Source: Sandaracinus amylolyticus (GTDB taxonomy: Bacteria; Myxococcota_A; Polyangia; Polyangiales; Sandaracinaceae). Taken from it: 64,000 bases of DNA. Numbering within the stretch: the stretch's first letter is position 1; the number at the start of each line of letters is the position of its first letter. A program made the position numbers and the translations under genes. Location of the stretch: positions 5,084,001-5,148,000 of the forward strand of contig NZ_CP011125.1 in NCBI RefSeq assembly GCF_000737325.1, read 5' to 3'. Under the pieces are notes generated by a model. It saw only the letters and a program-made list of their open reading frames with translations. It had not been told where the DNA came from and ran no database searches. Below are positions 25,703-39,012 of this stretch, one piece after another.

Positions 25703-27028
25703 TCAGGGCGCCCAGTACGCGTCGACGGCGAGCGCGAGCCGCGCCTCGACGTCGGCCTCGAGGACGAACGCGCCGTTCGCGTCGAGGCGCGTGGTGAACG
25801 CGGTGGTGCTCGTCCCGTCGCGCAGCTCGAGCGTCGTGTGCGGACCGCTCGGCGCGTCGGTGGTGGGCTCGGCGCCCGCGGCGAGGCTCCCGCGGCCCGC
25901 GCTCCACGCGCTGATGCGTCCCGACGCGGCGATCGCGCCCGCTGCGAGCGACGACGCGACCTGGCGCGGCGCGACGCCGAGCTCGATCTCCGCGCCGATG
26001 CGCGACGCGAGCGGGTGATAGAGCGCGTCGCCCTCGCGGTAGGGCACGAGGTACGCGGCGACGTCGAGGTAGACGAGCGCGTCGGCGCGCTCGGCGCGCA
26101 GCACGAGCTGCTGCGACGCGCTGGCGCCGATCACGAACGCGGTGCTCGCGCGGCTGGGGAACGTCGACTCGGGCGCGCAGGTCGCGATGCGCGCGAGGCC
26201 GCGGGTGTCGCCCTCGGCGCGCGCCGGACCGAGCGAGACGAACGCGCCCTCGTCGCAGAGCCCGTCGGGCCCGACGTGCGCCACGCCGATCAGGCCGACG
26301 ACGTCGCCGGGAAGCGCGCCGAGCGGCTCTTCGGCGATCTCGTTGAGCGCGAGCCGCTCGTCGACGTCGGCCGAGGTCGGGCCGTGCCACACGCCCGCCT
26401 CGTCCCATCGCGCCGTGTAGAGCCGCACCGGACGTTCGAGGAAGCGCACGCCGCGCGCGCCCGGCCCCGGCGGAGCGAGCACCGCGGTGAGCTCGACGAT
26501 CACGTCGGCCGCGGCGCCGTTGCTCGACTCGATGCGGAGCGTGCGCGACGCGCCGAGCATCGTGAGCAGCCCGCTGGTCCACGCGTCGTGCGGGCCCGCG
26601 CGCATGACGGGCTGCGACGAGATGGACTGGGGCGCGCCCGCGCGCACCTCGATGGTCGCGCCGGGCTCGCGCGGGACGAGCGTGAGCGTCGCGGCGATCG
26701 CGGCCGCGCCGGGCGGGAGCTCGAGGCCGGCGCACGCGTCGAGCGAGACGTCGATGCGCGAGTGCGTCGCGTCGAGCGCCGCGTGCGCACCGCACGGCGC
26801 GGCCTCGGCGCGCGTGTCGACGATCGCGACCGGGCGCACCGGGTACACCGCGAGCCCCGGCGCCTCTTCGGGCGTCGCCGCGTCCTCGCTGCCCATCGCG
26901 GCGTCGGTCGACGGACCGCCGTCGGCGACGTCGCCCACCGCCGGCCGCGCGTCGTCGCACGCGATGATCGCGAGAGCGGCCGCGATGAAGCCGAGGGCAC
27001 GACGGGCCCGTGACGAGCGCTGATCCAA
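25703..27028 (-). CDS. Lipoprotein of unknown function
   Basis: 441 residues from a TTG at 27028 (LDQRSSRARRALGFIAAALAIIACDD). The TTG is chosen because GGAGGTGGGA precedes it at good spacing; an ATG 15 codons upstream would give a Cys-rich leader without a ribosome site. Signal with lipobox IIAC, then an Asp/Ala/Gly linker. The body is repetitive and mostly beta (VYPVRPVAIVDTRA, SQQLVLRAERADALVYLDVAAYLV, GTSTTAFTTRLDANGAFVLEADV), resembling repeated extracellular domains found in myxobacterial surface proteins. No enzymatic motif. It is transcribed away from the palindromic intergenic region and toward the MYXO-CTERM gene. Confidence 0.65.
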   Translation of the reverse strand: MDQRSSRARRALGFIAAALAIIACDDARPAVGDVADGGPSTDAAMGSEDAATPEEAPGLAVYPVRPVAIVDTRAEAAPCGAHAALDATHSRIDVSLDACAGLELPPGAAAIAATLTLVPREPGATIEVRAGAPQSISSQPVMRAGPHDAWTSGLLTMLGASRTLRIESSNGAAADVIVELTAVLAPPGPGARGVRFLERPVRLYTARWDEAGVWHGPTSADVDERLALNEIAEEPLGALPGDVVGLIGVAHVGPDGLCDEGAFVSLGPARAEGDTRGLARIATCAPESTFPSRASTAFVIGASASQQLVLRAERADALVYLDVAAYLVPYREGDALYHPLASRIGAEIELGVAPRQVASSLAAGAIAASGRISAWSAGRGSLAAGAEPTTDAPSGPHTTLELRDGTSTTAFTTRLDANGAFVLEADVEARLALAVDAYWAP

Positions 27029-27085
27029 TCCCACCTCCACGCACGGCCGTCCCAGGCCGTCCACGCAGCCCATGCTGCGCGTGGA

Positions 27086-27186
27086 TGCGCGTCACGCCGC
27101 TGACGAGCGCTGACGCGTTTTGACGGGAATCGCGCCGCGTTTTTCCCGTCAGCGCAGGTCAGACCCCGTCAGCGGCGTGACGCGCA
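27086..27186. repeat. Nested inverted repeats in a divergent intergenic region
   Basis: Three nested perfect inverted repeats share one centre region: 20-bp arms at 27086-27105 and 27167-27186; 9-bp arms GCGCTGACG/CGTCAGCGC at 27107-27115 and 27147-27155; and 9-bp arms TGACGGGAA/TTCCCGTCA at 27121-27129 and 27143-27151. The motif TGACG recurs throughout, and TGACGAGCGCTGA also occurs as a direct copy at 27011-27023. The region holds no gene and lies between divergent lipoprotein genes. It may be a multi-site operator or a mobile-element relic. Confidence 0.8.
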
Positions 27187-27249
27187 AGCGCGGTCACCTT
27201 CACGTGAGCGCGGCAGCTCGGGAGCTCCCCGGCGTCGCACGGAGGAACC

Positions 27250-27666
27250 ATGCGCTCGATCGTTCGTGCTCTGTTCGTCGGCTCGCTGATGCTCGTCGGA
27301 TGTGCGCCGGAGGGCCCCGAGGGATCCGTCGCACCGCTCGCATGCGACACCCACGCGGATTGTCCCGCGCGCCACGCGTGCGAGCCCGAGGACGGCGGCC
27401 CGGTGTGCCGACCGCTCGGCGACGCGACCGGCTCGGGCGTGACGTGCGCCGTCGACACCGACTGCCCGTCCGGCGAGGAGTGCGAGATCGAGCACGGCGT
27501 CGCGTTCTGCAAGGCGCACGGCGGCGACGACGACGGCGCGCCGTCGGGCGCGGCGTGCACGAGCGACGCGGACTGCCCGTCCGGACAGGAGTGCGAGGTC
27601 GAGCACGGCGTCACGTACTGCAAGCCGCACGGTGGCGGCGGTGACGACGACGACGACGGGATCTGA
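27250..27666 (+). CDS. Cys-rich repeat lipoprotein
   Basis: 138 residues from ATG 27250 with GGAGG five bases upstream. Lipobox LVGC places the lipidated Cys at residue 18. After that come three copies of a 26-residue module with four Cys each. The clearest copies are DTDCPSGEECEIEHGVAFCK and DADCPSGQECEVEHGVTYCK, while the first (HADCPARHACEPEDGGPVCR) has diverged. Each module probably forms two disulfides. Acidic Gly/Asp spacers (GGDDDG, GGGGDDDDDG) separate or end them. Similar short modules occur in secreted myxobacterial proteins; the function is not known. A GGGAGCTCCC palindrome precedes the ribosome site. Confidence 0.8.
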   Translation: MRSIVRALFVGSLMLVGCAPEGPEGSVAPLACDTHADCPARHACEPEDGGPVCRPLGDATGSGVTCAVDTDCPSGEECEIEHGVAFCKAHGGDDDGAPSGAACTSDADCPSGQECEVEHGVTYCKPHGGGGDDDDDGI

Positions 27667-27682
27667 TCCGTTCGATCGCTGA

Positions 27683-27708
27683 ACCGTTGCGCATCGAGCC
27701 GCAACGGT
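27683..27708 (+). terminator. Hairpin terminator candidate
   Basis: Perfect 9-bp inverted arms ACCGTTGCG and CGCAACGGT with an 8-base loop, starting 17 bp after the Cys-rich lipoprotein stop and followed by CTTCTCTCC. It is 20 bp before the next plus-strand gene, so it could also attenuate read-through into it. Confidence 0.55.
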
Positions 27709-27727
27709 CTTCTCTCCACCCAGTGCG

Positions 27728-28360
27728 ATGTCGGAGGTTCGGGTGCGGCGGACGAAGAAGTGGCTGTGGATGATGAGCGCCGGGCTCGCGCTCTCGGCGT
27801 GCTCCGAGAGCCGTGGCGCCACGCCGGACGCGGCGCGCGAGACGACCGGCGACGCCGGCGCGATCGTGACGCCGCCGCTGCCGCTGCCCTACTACGAGGT
27901 GCCGGTCGCGGATCCTGCGCTCGCGCCGCACGCGCTCTTCTTCGTGCCCGACGTGCACGTGATCGTCGCCGCGGGCGAGGTCACGCTCACCTACGATTTC
28001 CCGCCGGATCTGAGCGGCGTCGAGGATCAGACCGTGACGCTGCGCGGCCCCGTCGGCCCCGTGGCGGGCCGTGAGATCGAGGGCACGACGCTGAGCGACG
28101 CGGTCGGCACCGGCACGTGCACCGTCGACGCGGCGGGTGTGGCGCGATGCACCGAGATCTTCACGGCGCTCCCGATCGACTACGCCGCCGCGCTCACCGC
28201 CGTCGAGGCGGGCGCGGCGAACGCCGAGGAAGCGCTCGCGCGCCGCGCCGTGGTCGATGCGTTCGTCTCGGATCCGATCGGCATCGTCGTGTTCGATCTC
28301 GCGACCGCGCTCGAGCCGAGCGGCGGCGACGACGACGACGATCACGAAGAGCACGACTGA
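27728..28360 (+). CDS. Lipoprotein of unknown function
   Basis: 210 residues from ATG 27728. Basic N-terminus RRTKKWLWMMSAGLALSAC with lipobox ALSAC, then a short low-complexity linker. The body has PYYEVPVADPALAPHALFFVPDVHVIVAAGEVTLTYDFPPDL, a beta-rich segment, and ends in an Asp/His/Glu-rich tail (GGDDDDDHEEHD) that could bind metal. No family recognised. It shares the acidic tail style with the Cys-rich lipoprotein just upstream, which suggests both face the cell exterior and may be functionally linked. Confidence 0.65.
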   Translation: MSEVRVRRTKKWLWMMSAGLALSACSESRGATPDAARETTGDAGAIVTPPLPLPYYEVPVADPALAPHALFFVPDVHVIVAAGEVTLTYDFPPDLSGVEDQTVTLRGPVGPVAGREIEGTTLSDAVGTGTCTVDAAGVARCTEIFTALPIDYAAALTAVEAGAANAEEALARRAVVDAFVSDPIGIVVFDLATALEPSGGDDDDDHEEHD

Positions 28361-28407
28361 TCACGCGAGCCTTGCGTCGCGAGCGAGGCTCGCCGAATCT
28401 TGCGCGC

Positions 28408-30150
28408 GTGGTCGGACGCGACTTGCGCGCGACGTTCCGCTCCGGGCTCCACCACGAAGTGCTCGCGCGCGCGTGGGACGCTCCGGATGCGGCGTTCGAG
28501 CCCGACGACGCTCCGTGCGTCGTCGGGTCGCTCGCGCTGCTCGGTCGCATCGACGAGGCGCTCGCGCTCGCCGACGACGTGCGCGCCGATCCGACGTCGA
28601 CCGACGCGATCGTGGTCGAGTCGCAGTTCTTCGCGATCGTCGGGCTCTGCCACGCGGGGCGCTACGCGGACGCCGAGAGCCGCGCGCGCAGCAACCTCCG
28701 CTACGCTGGCGCGAGCGATCCCAGGACGCGCTTCTTCGTCTTCCAGGGCATCGCGCTGTTCCGCTACTTCGTCGGTCGGATCGGGCGCGCGCGGCTCGCG
28801 TCGCGGCGCGCGCTGCGCGAGGCGGTGCGCGCGCGGTTCCAGTACGGACGCCTGCTCGCGCTCGATCTCCGCGGCCACGTGCTGGTGCAGCGCGGCGAGG
28901 TGAACGCCGGGCTGCGCGTGCTCGATCAGGCGGAGAAGCTCGCGATGGCGCTCGGCTTCGAGGGGCATCGCGTGTCGATCGAGTGCGCGCGCCTCGCCTA
29001 CGAGAACCGTCACGGGCGGCGCGACGCCGAGGTCGAGAGCGCGCTCACCCAGGTCGCGATCGCGAGCATGGGCAACGTGTACGCGCTGCGCTCGGCGTGG
29101 CTCGAGCTCGCGTTCCGCAGCGCGCTCTCCGGGGATGCCGAGCGCGGCCGCGAGGCGCTCGATCGCGCCGCGGAGCACACGATCCCCGAGTCGGACCATC
29201 GCGGTCGCGCGCGCTTCTCGATCACCCTCGCGCTGCTGGCGCGGCTCGATCGCTCGCTCGACGACGCGCGCGAAGCGCTCGACGATGCCCGGCGCGCGCT
29301 CGAGGCGGGACACGATCGGAGCCTCCTCGCCGAGCTGATCGCGTGGGATCGCGTGCTCGGCACCGGGCTCTTCGAGCCGGATCTCGCGCGCTCCGAGTCG
29401 CTCGCGCGGCTCACCGACGGGCTCGTCGCGCGCGCGCTCGAGGCGATGGACGGCGGGCGCACGCTCGGCAGCGCGGTCGCGAACGAGTCGCCGCTCTGGG
29501 CGCTGCTCGCGAGCGATGCGCCGCACGCGGCGCGCGTCGCGGTCGCGCTGCGACGCGGCTGGCTCGGGCTCGTGCCGCTCTTGATCGCGCGGGAGCCGGG
29601 GCGCGATCTCGTGTTCACGTCGGACGCGCTCGTCGCGGCGGATCACGGCACGGTGGTGCACGCGACGAAGCTCCCGGGCCACGCGCGCGAGCTCCTGGCC
29701 GCGCTGGGCGCGGGCGAGCGCACCAAAGAAGCGCTGATCAACGAGGTGTGGCGCGTCGCGCGTTACTCGCCGCAGCACCACGACGCGGTGATCCACACCG
29801 CGATCGCGCGCCTGCGCCGCACGCTCGGCCCGCTCGCGGAGTGGATCCGCACGACCCCGCAGGGCTACGCGCTCCAGAGCGGCGTGCGCGTCGTGCGCCT
29901 CGACGACGCAGGGCACGACGCGCCGGTCGCGAGCACGACGTCGGAGCCGGAGCAGCCCGAGCGCGAGGAGCGCGATCCGATCCTCGCGCTCCTCGCGGAG
30001 CGCCCGCTGCGCTCGACCGAGCTCGCCGAGCGGCTGCGCGTGTCCGAAGCGACCGCGCTACGACGCCTGCGCGCGCTCGTCGCGTCGGGCGCGATCACCC
30101 GCGACGGCACGGGCAAGCGAACGCGCTACGTGCTCACCGCGTCCGAGTGA
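28408..30150 (+). CDS. TPR regulator with OmpR-type winged helix and second C-terminal HTH
   Basis: 580 residues from GTG 28408 (VVGRDLRATFRSGLHHE); a TTG at 28372 is an alternative, and neither has a clear ribosome site. Residues 1-410 form helical TPR-like repeats (ALALADDVRADPTSTDAIVVE, GRYADAESRARSNLRYAGA, GEVNAGLRVLDQAEKLAMALG). Residues 435-500 are an OmpR/PhoB-type winged helix (ERTKEALINEVWRVARYSP, VIHTAIARLRRTLG, IRTTPQGYAL). A second HTH of MarR/ArsR style ends the protein ([28 protein letters not shown]). This architecture suits a transcription factor that senses a partner through the TPRs. It converges with the beta-propeller lipoprotein gene, 4 bp away. Confidence 0.7.
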   Translation: MVGRDLRATFRSGLHHEVLARAWDAPDAAFEPDDAPCVVGSLALLGRIDEALALADDVRADPTSTDAIVVESQFFAIVGLCHAGRYADAESRARSNLRYAGASDPRTRFFVFQGIALFRYFVGRIGRARLASRRALREAVRARFQYGRLLALDLRGHVLVQRGEVNAGLRVLDQAEKLAMALGFEGHRVSIECARLAYENRHGRRDAEVESALTQVAIASMGNVYALRSAWLELAFRSALSGDAERGREALDRAAEHTIPESDHRGRARFSITLALLARLDRSLDDAREALDDARRALEAGHDRSLLAELIAWDRVLGTGLFEPDLARSESLARLTDGLVARALEAMDGGRTLGSAVANESPLWALLASDAPHAARVAVALRRGWLGLVPLLIAREPGRDLVFTSDALVAADHGTVVHATKLPGHARELLAALGAGERTKEALINEVWRVARYSPQHHDAVIHTAIARLRRTLGPLAEWIRTTPQGYALQSGVRVVRLDDAGHDAPVASTTSEPEQPEREERDPILALLAERPLRSTELAERLRVSEATALRRLRALVASGAITRDGTGKRTRYVLTASE

Positions 30151-30154
30151 TCGA

Positions 30155-31942
30155 TCACTGCGCCGCGAGGTAGATGACCTCGGGCTGCGGCAGCGACGCG
30201 TTCATCACCGACGCGTCGAAGCGCAGACCGCCCACCGTGAGCGCGCCGCCCTCGGGCAGCGCGGTGGTCGTGTGCAGCGCGCGCCCCTCGGCGAGCTGGA
30301 GCGGCGTCGGGCTCACGACCGCGGCGCCCGTCGCGTCCACCGTGCCGGTGAGCACGTCGACGGTGTTGTTCACGCTCCAGACGAGCGCGCCGATGCCGCC
30401 CGTGACGATCACCCGGCCATCGTCGAGCCGCGCGCTCGCGCCGAACGCGTGCGGGTTGTTCGTCATCCCCGGCGTGGCGAGGCCGGTCTCGACGTCGATC
30501 GTGACGCTGCGGCGTGCGCCGCCGCACCGCTCGACCGCGCCCGCGCCGCCCGCGAACACCGGGTTCATCGTGCCCGCCTCGCAGAGCGCGCCATACCAGC
30601 CGATCACGACTACGCGCTCCCCGCCGGCGACCGTCTCGACGATCGGCCGCACGAAGCTCCACTCGGGCCGCGACACCGCGACGCCCGCCATCGCCTGCGG
30701 GAAGAGCAGCGGCTCGGCGTTCGCCGGCGCGCTCGCGCCCGTCGCGTCGTCGGCCGCGCCCGACCACACCTCCGCGAGGTCCGCGTCGCTGCGCGCTTCG
30801 TTGCCGCCGAGGATCCACACCGCCGCCGACGCGCCGCTGCCGACACCCGCGCTGCCCGCCGCGACGCGCGACGCCGCGAGCTCGTCGTCCTCCTCCGCCG
30901 CGAGCACGCCGTAGCCGCCCGCGCGATCGGCATCGAACACGGCGAAGCTCGTGCTCGCCCCGGCCCCCTCGCCGCCCGCGATCAGCACGCGCTCCGTGCC
31001 CGGGATCGCCGATGCGGTCGCGAGGAAGCGCGGGACGTCGAGGCGACCCGGCGTGGTGGGCGCGTCCGCGGCGCCGACGAACGCGCCGCGACCGGGATCG
31101 CCGTCGGCATCGACGTCCTCGACCTCCGGGCTCAGCTCGGGATCGAAGATCTCGAACGACGCGAGCGACGCGTCCTCTCCGGGCACGATCGAGATCAGGT
31201 ACGTGCCCGAGGTCGCCGCGCCCTGCGGCGTCATCAGCATCAGCGCGTCGCTCGCGCCGCCCGCGAGCAGCACGCGCCCGTCGGGGAGCGCCGTCGCGGT
31301 GTGCCCGCCGCGCGCCGCGAGCAGACCACCGTCGACCGCGTGGAAGCGACCCTCGGCGGGATCGAACACGTACGCGTCGTCGCTCGCTGCCAGCGCGAAG
31401 CACCGCGTGCCCTCCGGCTGACCATCGGGGCACGCCGTCGTGCTCACGCCGAAGCCGCCCGCGACGAGCACGCGCCCATCGGGAAGCGCGGTCGCGCTGT
31501 GCAGCACGCGCCCTCGCACGCCGCTCGCCGCGACCGAGGTGGACGCGCCCACGCGGTACATCGCGGGCTCGACGTAGCGCCGCTCACCCGCGCGCAGGAC
31601 GATCGGACCGACGTGCCCGACGTACGCCGGCACGCCGCCGACCTCGCCGACGATGCGCATTCGGATCGGCACGTTCGTCGGGAGCCCGCCGCGGATCAGA
31701 TCGAGGCGCCCGTTGTCGTCGGAGTCCTCGAGGTTCGCGACCGTGTGGATCGAGTTGTCGGGCGTCGTGTCGTCGCCGACGAACACGTCGATGCTGATCC
31801 GATCGACGTCGGACGGCAGCGCGGAGGGCTCGGTGAGGCTCCATCGCACGCGCATCCGGAGGTCGGGTGGATCGCCGGCATCGGCACACGAGACGAGGGC
31901 GAGCGACGTGAGGATCGCGAGAAGAGCAAGCCGGCGCAGCAC
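30155..31942 (-). CDS. Kelch/beta-propeller lipoprotein
   Basis: 595 residues. Signal peptide with lipobox ALVSC (MLRRLALLAILTSLALVSCADAG). After a 110-residue beta domain, Kelch-like repeats recur about every 50-90 residues, visible as HSATALPDGRVLVAGGFG, HTATALPDGRVLLAGGASD, TASAIPGTERVLIAGGEG, SARLDDGRVIVTGGIG and HTTTALPEGGALTVGGLR. The [AL]PDGRVL-[VL]-AGG motif marks each blade. It is probably an extracellular binding or scaffold protein; no catalytic residues are evident. Numerous similar proteins occur in large myxobacterial genomes. Confidence 0.78.
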   Translation of the reverse strand: MLRRLALLAILTSLALVSCADAGDPPDLRMRVRWSLTEPSALPSDVDRISIDVFVGDDTTPDNSIHTVANLEDSDDNGRLDLIRGGLPTNVPIRMRIVGEVGGVPAYVGHVGPIVLRAGERRYVEPAMYRVGASTSVAASGVRGRVLHSATALPDGRVLVAGGFGVSTTACPDGQPEGTRCFALAASDDAYVFDPAEGRFHAVDGGLLAARGGHTATALPDGRVLLAGGASDALMLMTPQGAATSGTYLISIVPGEDASLASFEIFDPELSPEVEDVDADGDPGRGAFVGAADAPTTPGRLDVPRFLATASAIPGTERVLIAGGEGAGASTSFAVFDADRAGGYGVLAAEEDDELAASRVAAGSAGVGSGASAAVWILGGNEARSDADLAEVWSGAADDATGASAPANAEPLLFPQAMAGVAVSRPEWSFVRPIVETVAGGERVVVIGWYGALCEAGTMNPVFAGGAGAVERCGGARRSVTIDVETGLATPGMTNNPHAFGASARLDDGRVIVTGGIGALVWSVNNTVDVLTGTVDATGAAVVSPTPLQLAEGRALHTTTALPEGGALTVGGLRFDASVMNASLPQPEVIYLAAQ

Positions 31943-32007
31943 GGCGCGAGCCTATCACGCAGCCGTCCTTCGTTGGGGCGCGGCCCTCCAGGGACTAGCT
32001 CTCGATC

Positions 32008-32829
32008 ATGCGGCGTCGCGAGCTGCGGGTCGGCACGTCGGGCTGGGTCTACAAGGACTGGAACGGCGTGTTCTACCCGGAGGGCCTGCCGGCGCGCGAT
32101 CGCCTCGCGCACTACGCGAGCCACTTCGACATGGTCGAGATCAACGCGACGCACTACCGGCTCGCGAGCGAGCGCGCCGCGGCGGCGTGGCAGGCGACGG
32201 TGCCCGAGGGGTTCGTCTTCGTCGCGAAGGGCTCGCAGTTCATCACGCACCGGCTGAAGCTCAAGAATTGCGAGGGCGCGCTGGAGCGCTTCTTCGCGCC
32301 GCTCGCGCCGCTCACCGCGATGCAGGTCGTGCTGTGGCAGCTCCCCGCGGCGGCACCGCGCGATCTCGAGCGCGTCGATCGCTTCCTCGCGCTCCTGCCG
32401 CGCGAGCACGCCGGGCACCGGCTGCGTCACGTCTTCGAGCCGCGCGATCCGTGGTGGTGGAGCGACGAGGTGCGCGCGCTGCTCTCGAAGCACCACGTCG
32501 CGTTCTGCTGCGTGAGCCATCCCGCGCTGCCCGCCGACGTCGTCGAGACGAGCGACCTCGTCTACCTCCGCTTCCACGGGCTCGGCGAGAAGCCGTACCT
32601 CTACGACTACCGCGACGACGAGCTCGCGCCGTGGGTCGAGCGCCTCGCGCCGCAGCTCGATCGTCGCGACGTGTACGTCGCGTTCAACAACGACTGGCAC
32701 GGCCACGCGATCACGAACGCGCGGCGCTTCCTCGAGCTGATGCACGAGGCACGCGCCCCGGCGCGCGCCCTGACGCGCACGACGAAGGCCGCGGCGCGCA
32801 CCACGCGTCAGCGATCGCGCGGATCGTGA
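32008..32829 (+). CDS. DUF72 (YecE-like) family protein
   Basis: 273 residues. DUF72 TIM-barrel signatures: RVGTSGWVYKDWNGVFYP at the N-terminus, HFDMVEINATHYRL, FVAKGSQFITHRLKLKN, VFEPRDPWW and YLRFHGLGEKPYLYDYRDDELAPW; the C-terminal VYVAFNNDWHGHAITNA is the standard end motif. The biochemical role of the family is not established. The Arg/Thr-rich 20-residue tail extends past the normal end and overlaps the convergent gene by 22 bp. Confidence 0.85.
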   Translation: MRRRELRVGTSGWVYKDWNGVFYPEGLPARDRLAHYASHFDMVEINATHYRLASERAAAAWQATVPEGFVFVAKGSQFITHRLKLKNCEGALERFFAPLAPLTAMQVVLWQLPAAAPRDLERVDRFLALLPREHAGHRLRHVFEPRDPWWWSDEVRALLSKHHVAFCCVSHPALPADVVETSDLVYLRFHGLGEKPYLYDYRDDELAPWVERLAPQLDRRDVYVAFNNDWHGHAITNARRFLELMHEARAPARALTRTTKAAARTTRQRSRGS

Positions 32830-33224
32830 TCGCGCGGCGTCGGCGCGCGTGGCGAGCGGCGGCTCGAGCCGCGCCCCTCGCTCGATCGGCGGCGCATCGG
32901 GCGTAGCGGCGGCGTCGGGTGCTTGGGAGGGACGGGCGCGGCGACGGGCTTCGGCAGCTCGTGCGCGCGCTCGCCGCGCGCGATCGCCTGCACGTCTCGG
33001 AGCGGTCGCACCACGCCGTGCACGAGGTCGAGCACGCGCTCGTCGAGGCTGCCTCCGCCGATGCGCCAGTCGCGCTCGTGTCCGCAGCGCGCGCAGCGCG
33101 TCCACGCGCCGAGGTGCGGGTGCCGCGCGGTGGGCTCGCAGGTTCGCGCCCAGACCACGAAGCGATGGCCGGTGAGCACGCACGCGGCGTCGGCGATCGC
33201 CTGGCGGAGCGTGCCCTTGGCCAT
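32808..33224 (-). CDS. Small zinc-ribbon-like hypothetical protein
   Basis: 138 residues from ATG 33224. The N-terminal half has a treble of cysteines with WARTCEP and TRCARCGHERDW, consistent with a small zinc knuckle. A helix (GGSLDERVLDLVHGVVRPL) follows, and then a disordered Pro/Arg/Ser-rich tail. The C-terminal 60 residues are low complexity and overlap the DUF72 gene end. Function unknown; a nucleic-acid or protein contact role would be typical of such a ribbon. Confidence 0.55.
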   Translation of the reverse strand: MAKGTLRQAIADAACVLTGHRFVVWARTCEPTARHPHLGAWTRCARCGHERDWRIGGGSLDERVLDLVHGVVRPLRDVQAIARGERAHELPKPVAAPVPPKHPTPPLRPMRRRSSEGRGSSRRSPRAPTPRDHDPRDR

Positions 33225-33340
33225 CCACCGATTCTGCCACCGATCCGCGGGAGCCGGGATCGCGTGTCTCCTCGCGGCCGTCTCCCCAGCCCTCGACCCA
33301 CGCCACGGATGCCGCCAACGGAGTTGTCACACGCGGCGAA

Positions 33341-38076
<4,736 letters not shown>

Positions 38077-38089
<13 letters not shown>

Positions 38090-39012
38090 TCGAACCCGGT
38101 GCGCGCCGTGGTCGCGCCCACGATCCCCGGCTCACGCGTGATCTCGCCGATCGGATGCGCGATCCGCGAGAGATCGACGCCCGGCGCTGCCGTGATCAAG
38201 AGCTCGTAGTCGTCCCCGCCCGACTCGAGCAGCGCGCGCGCGTCGACGCCGAGCCTCCGCGCCAGCGCGTCCGCTTCGCGCGTCGGTGCGAGCGCATCGA
38301 GCCGCGCGCCCACGCCGCTCGCGTCGCAGAGGTGTCCGAGGTCCTGCAGCAGTCCGTCGGACACGTCGATCATCGCGTGCGCGCTCTGGGCAGCGGCGCG
38401 ACCCGCATCGATGCGCGAGGGCGGCCGCACGAAGCGCGACACGAACGCCGCTGCGTCGGGCTCGCGCGCGATCCCGGCCTCGAGCGCAGCGAGCCCGAGC
38501 GCCGCCTCGCCGAGCGCGCCCGTCGCCCACAGCACGTCGCCGGCCTGCGCACCGTCACGACGCGGCGCCCGCGCCGGCGCAGCGCCGATCACCGTGGTCG
38601 TCAGCCCGATCTCTCTCGCCCGCGCGAGGTTCCCGCCGATCACCGGCGCGCCGTAGACGTCCGCCGCGTCGCGGAACCCGCGCGCGATCTCGTCCACGAC
38701 GTCGTCGCCCACGTCGCGCGGGAACGCCCACGACGTGAGCATCGCGCGCGGCTCCGCGCCCATCGCCGCGAGATCGCTCAGCGCCGCCGCGGCCGCGCGG
38801 TACGCGACGTCGCGCCACGTCACGCCCTGCCCGATCCACGCGCGCCGGAAGTGCACGTCCTCGATCGCCGCGTCCGTCGAGAGCACCGCGCCCGTCGCGA
38901 GCACATCGCCCGCGAGGATCGCCGCGTCGTCGCCGATGCCGAGGATCACACCGCGATGCGCGCCCGCGAAGATCGCGCGCAGCCTCGCGACGCGATCGAA
39001 CTCGCCGCTCAC
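38077..39012 (-). CDS. thiL: Thiamine-monophosphate kinase
   Basis: 311 residues from a GTG at 39012 whose GTGA overlaps the histidine-kinase stop. AIR synthase/ThiL fold motifs: GIGDDAAIL near residue 22, STDAAIEDVHFRR, SDLAAMGAEPRAML, GGNLARARE, IDVSDGLLQDLGHL and ESGGDDYELL. It phosphorylates thiamine monophosphate to the diphosphate. SelD and HypE relatives differ by catalytic Cys or C-terminal motifs not present here. Placement behind a signalling operon is odd but is likely only cotranscription. Confidence 0.9.
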
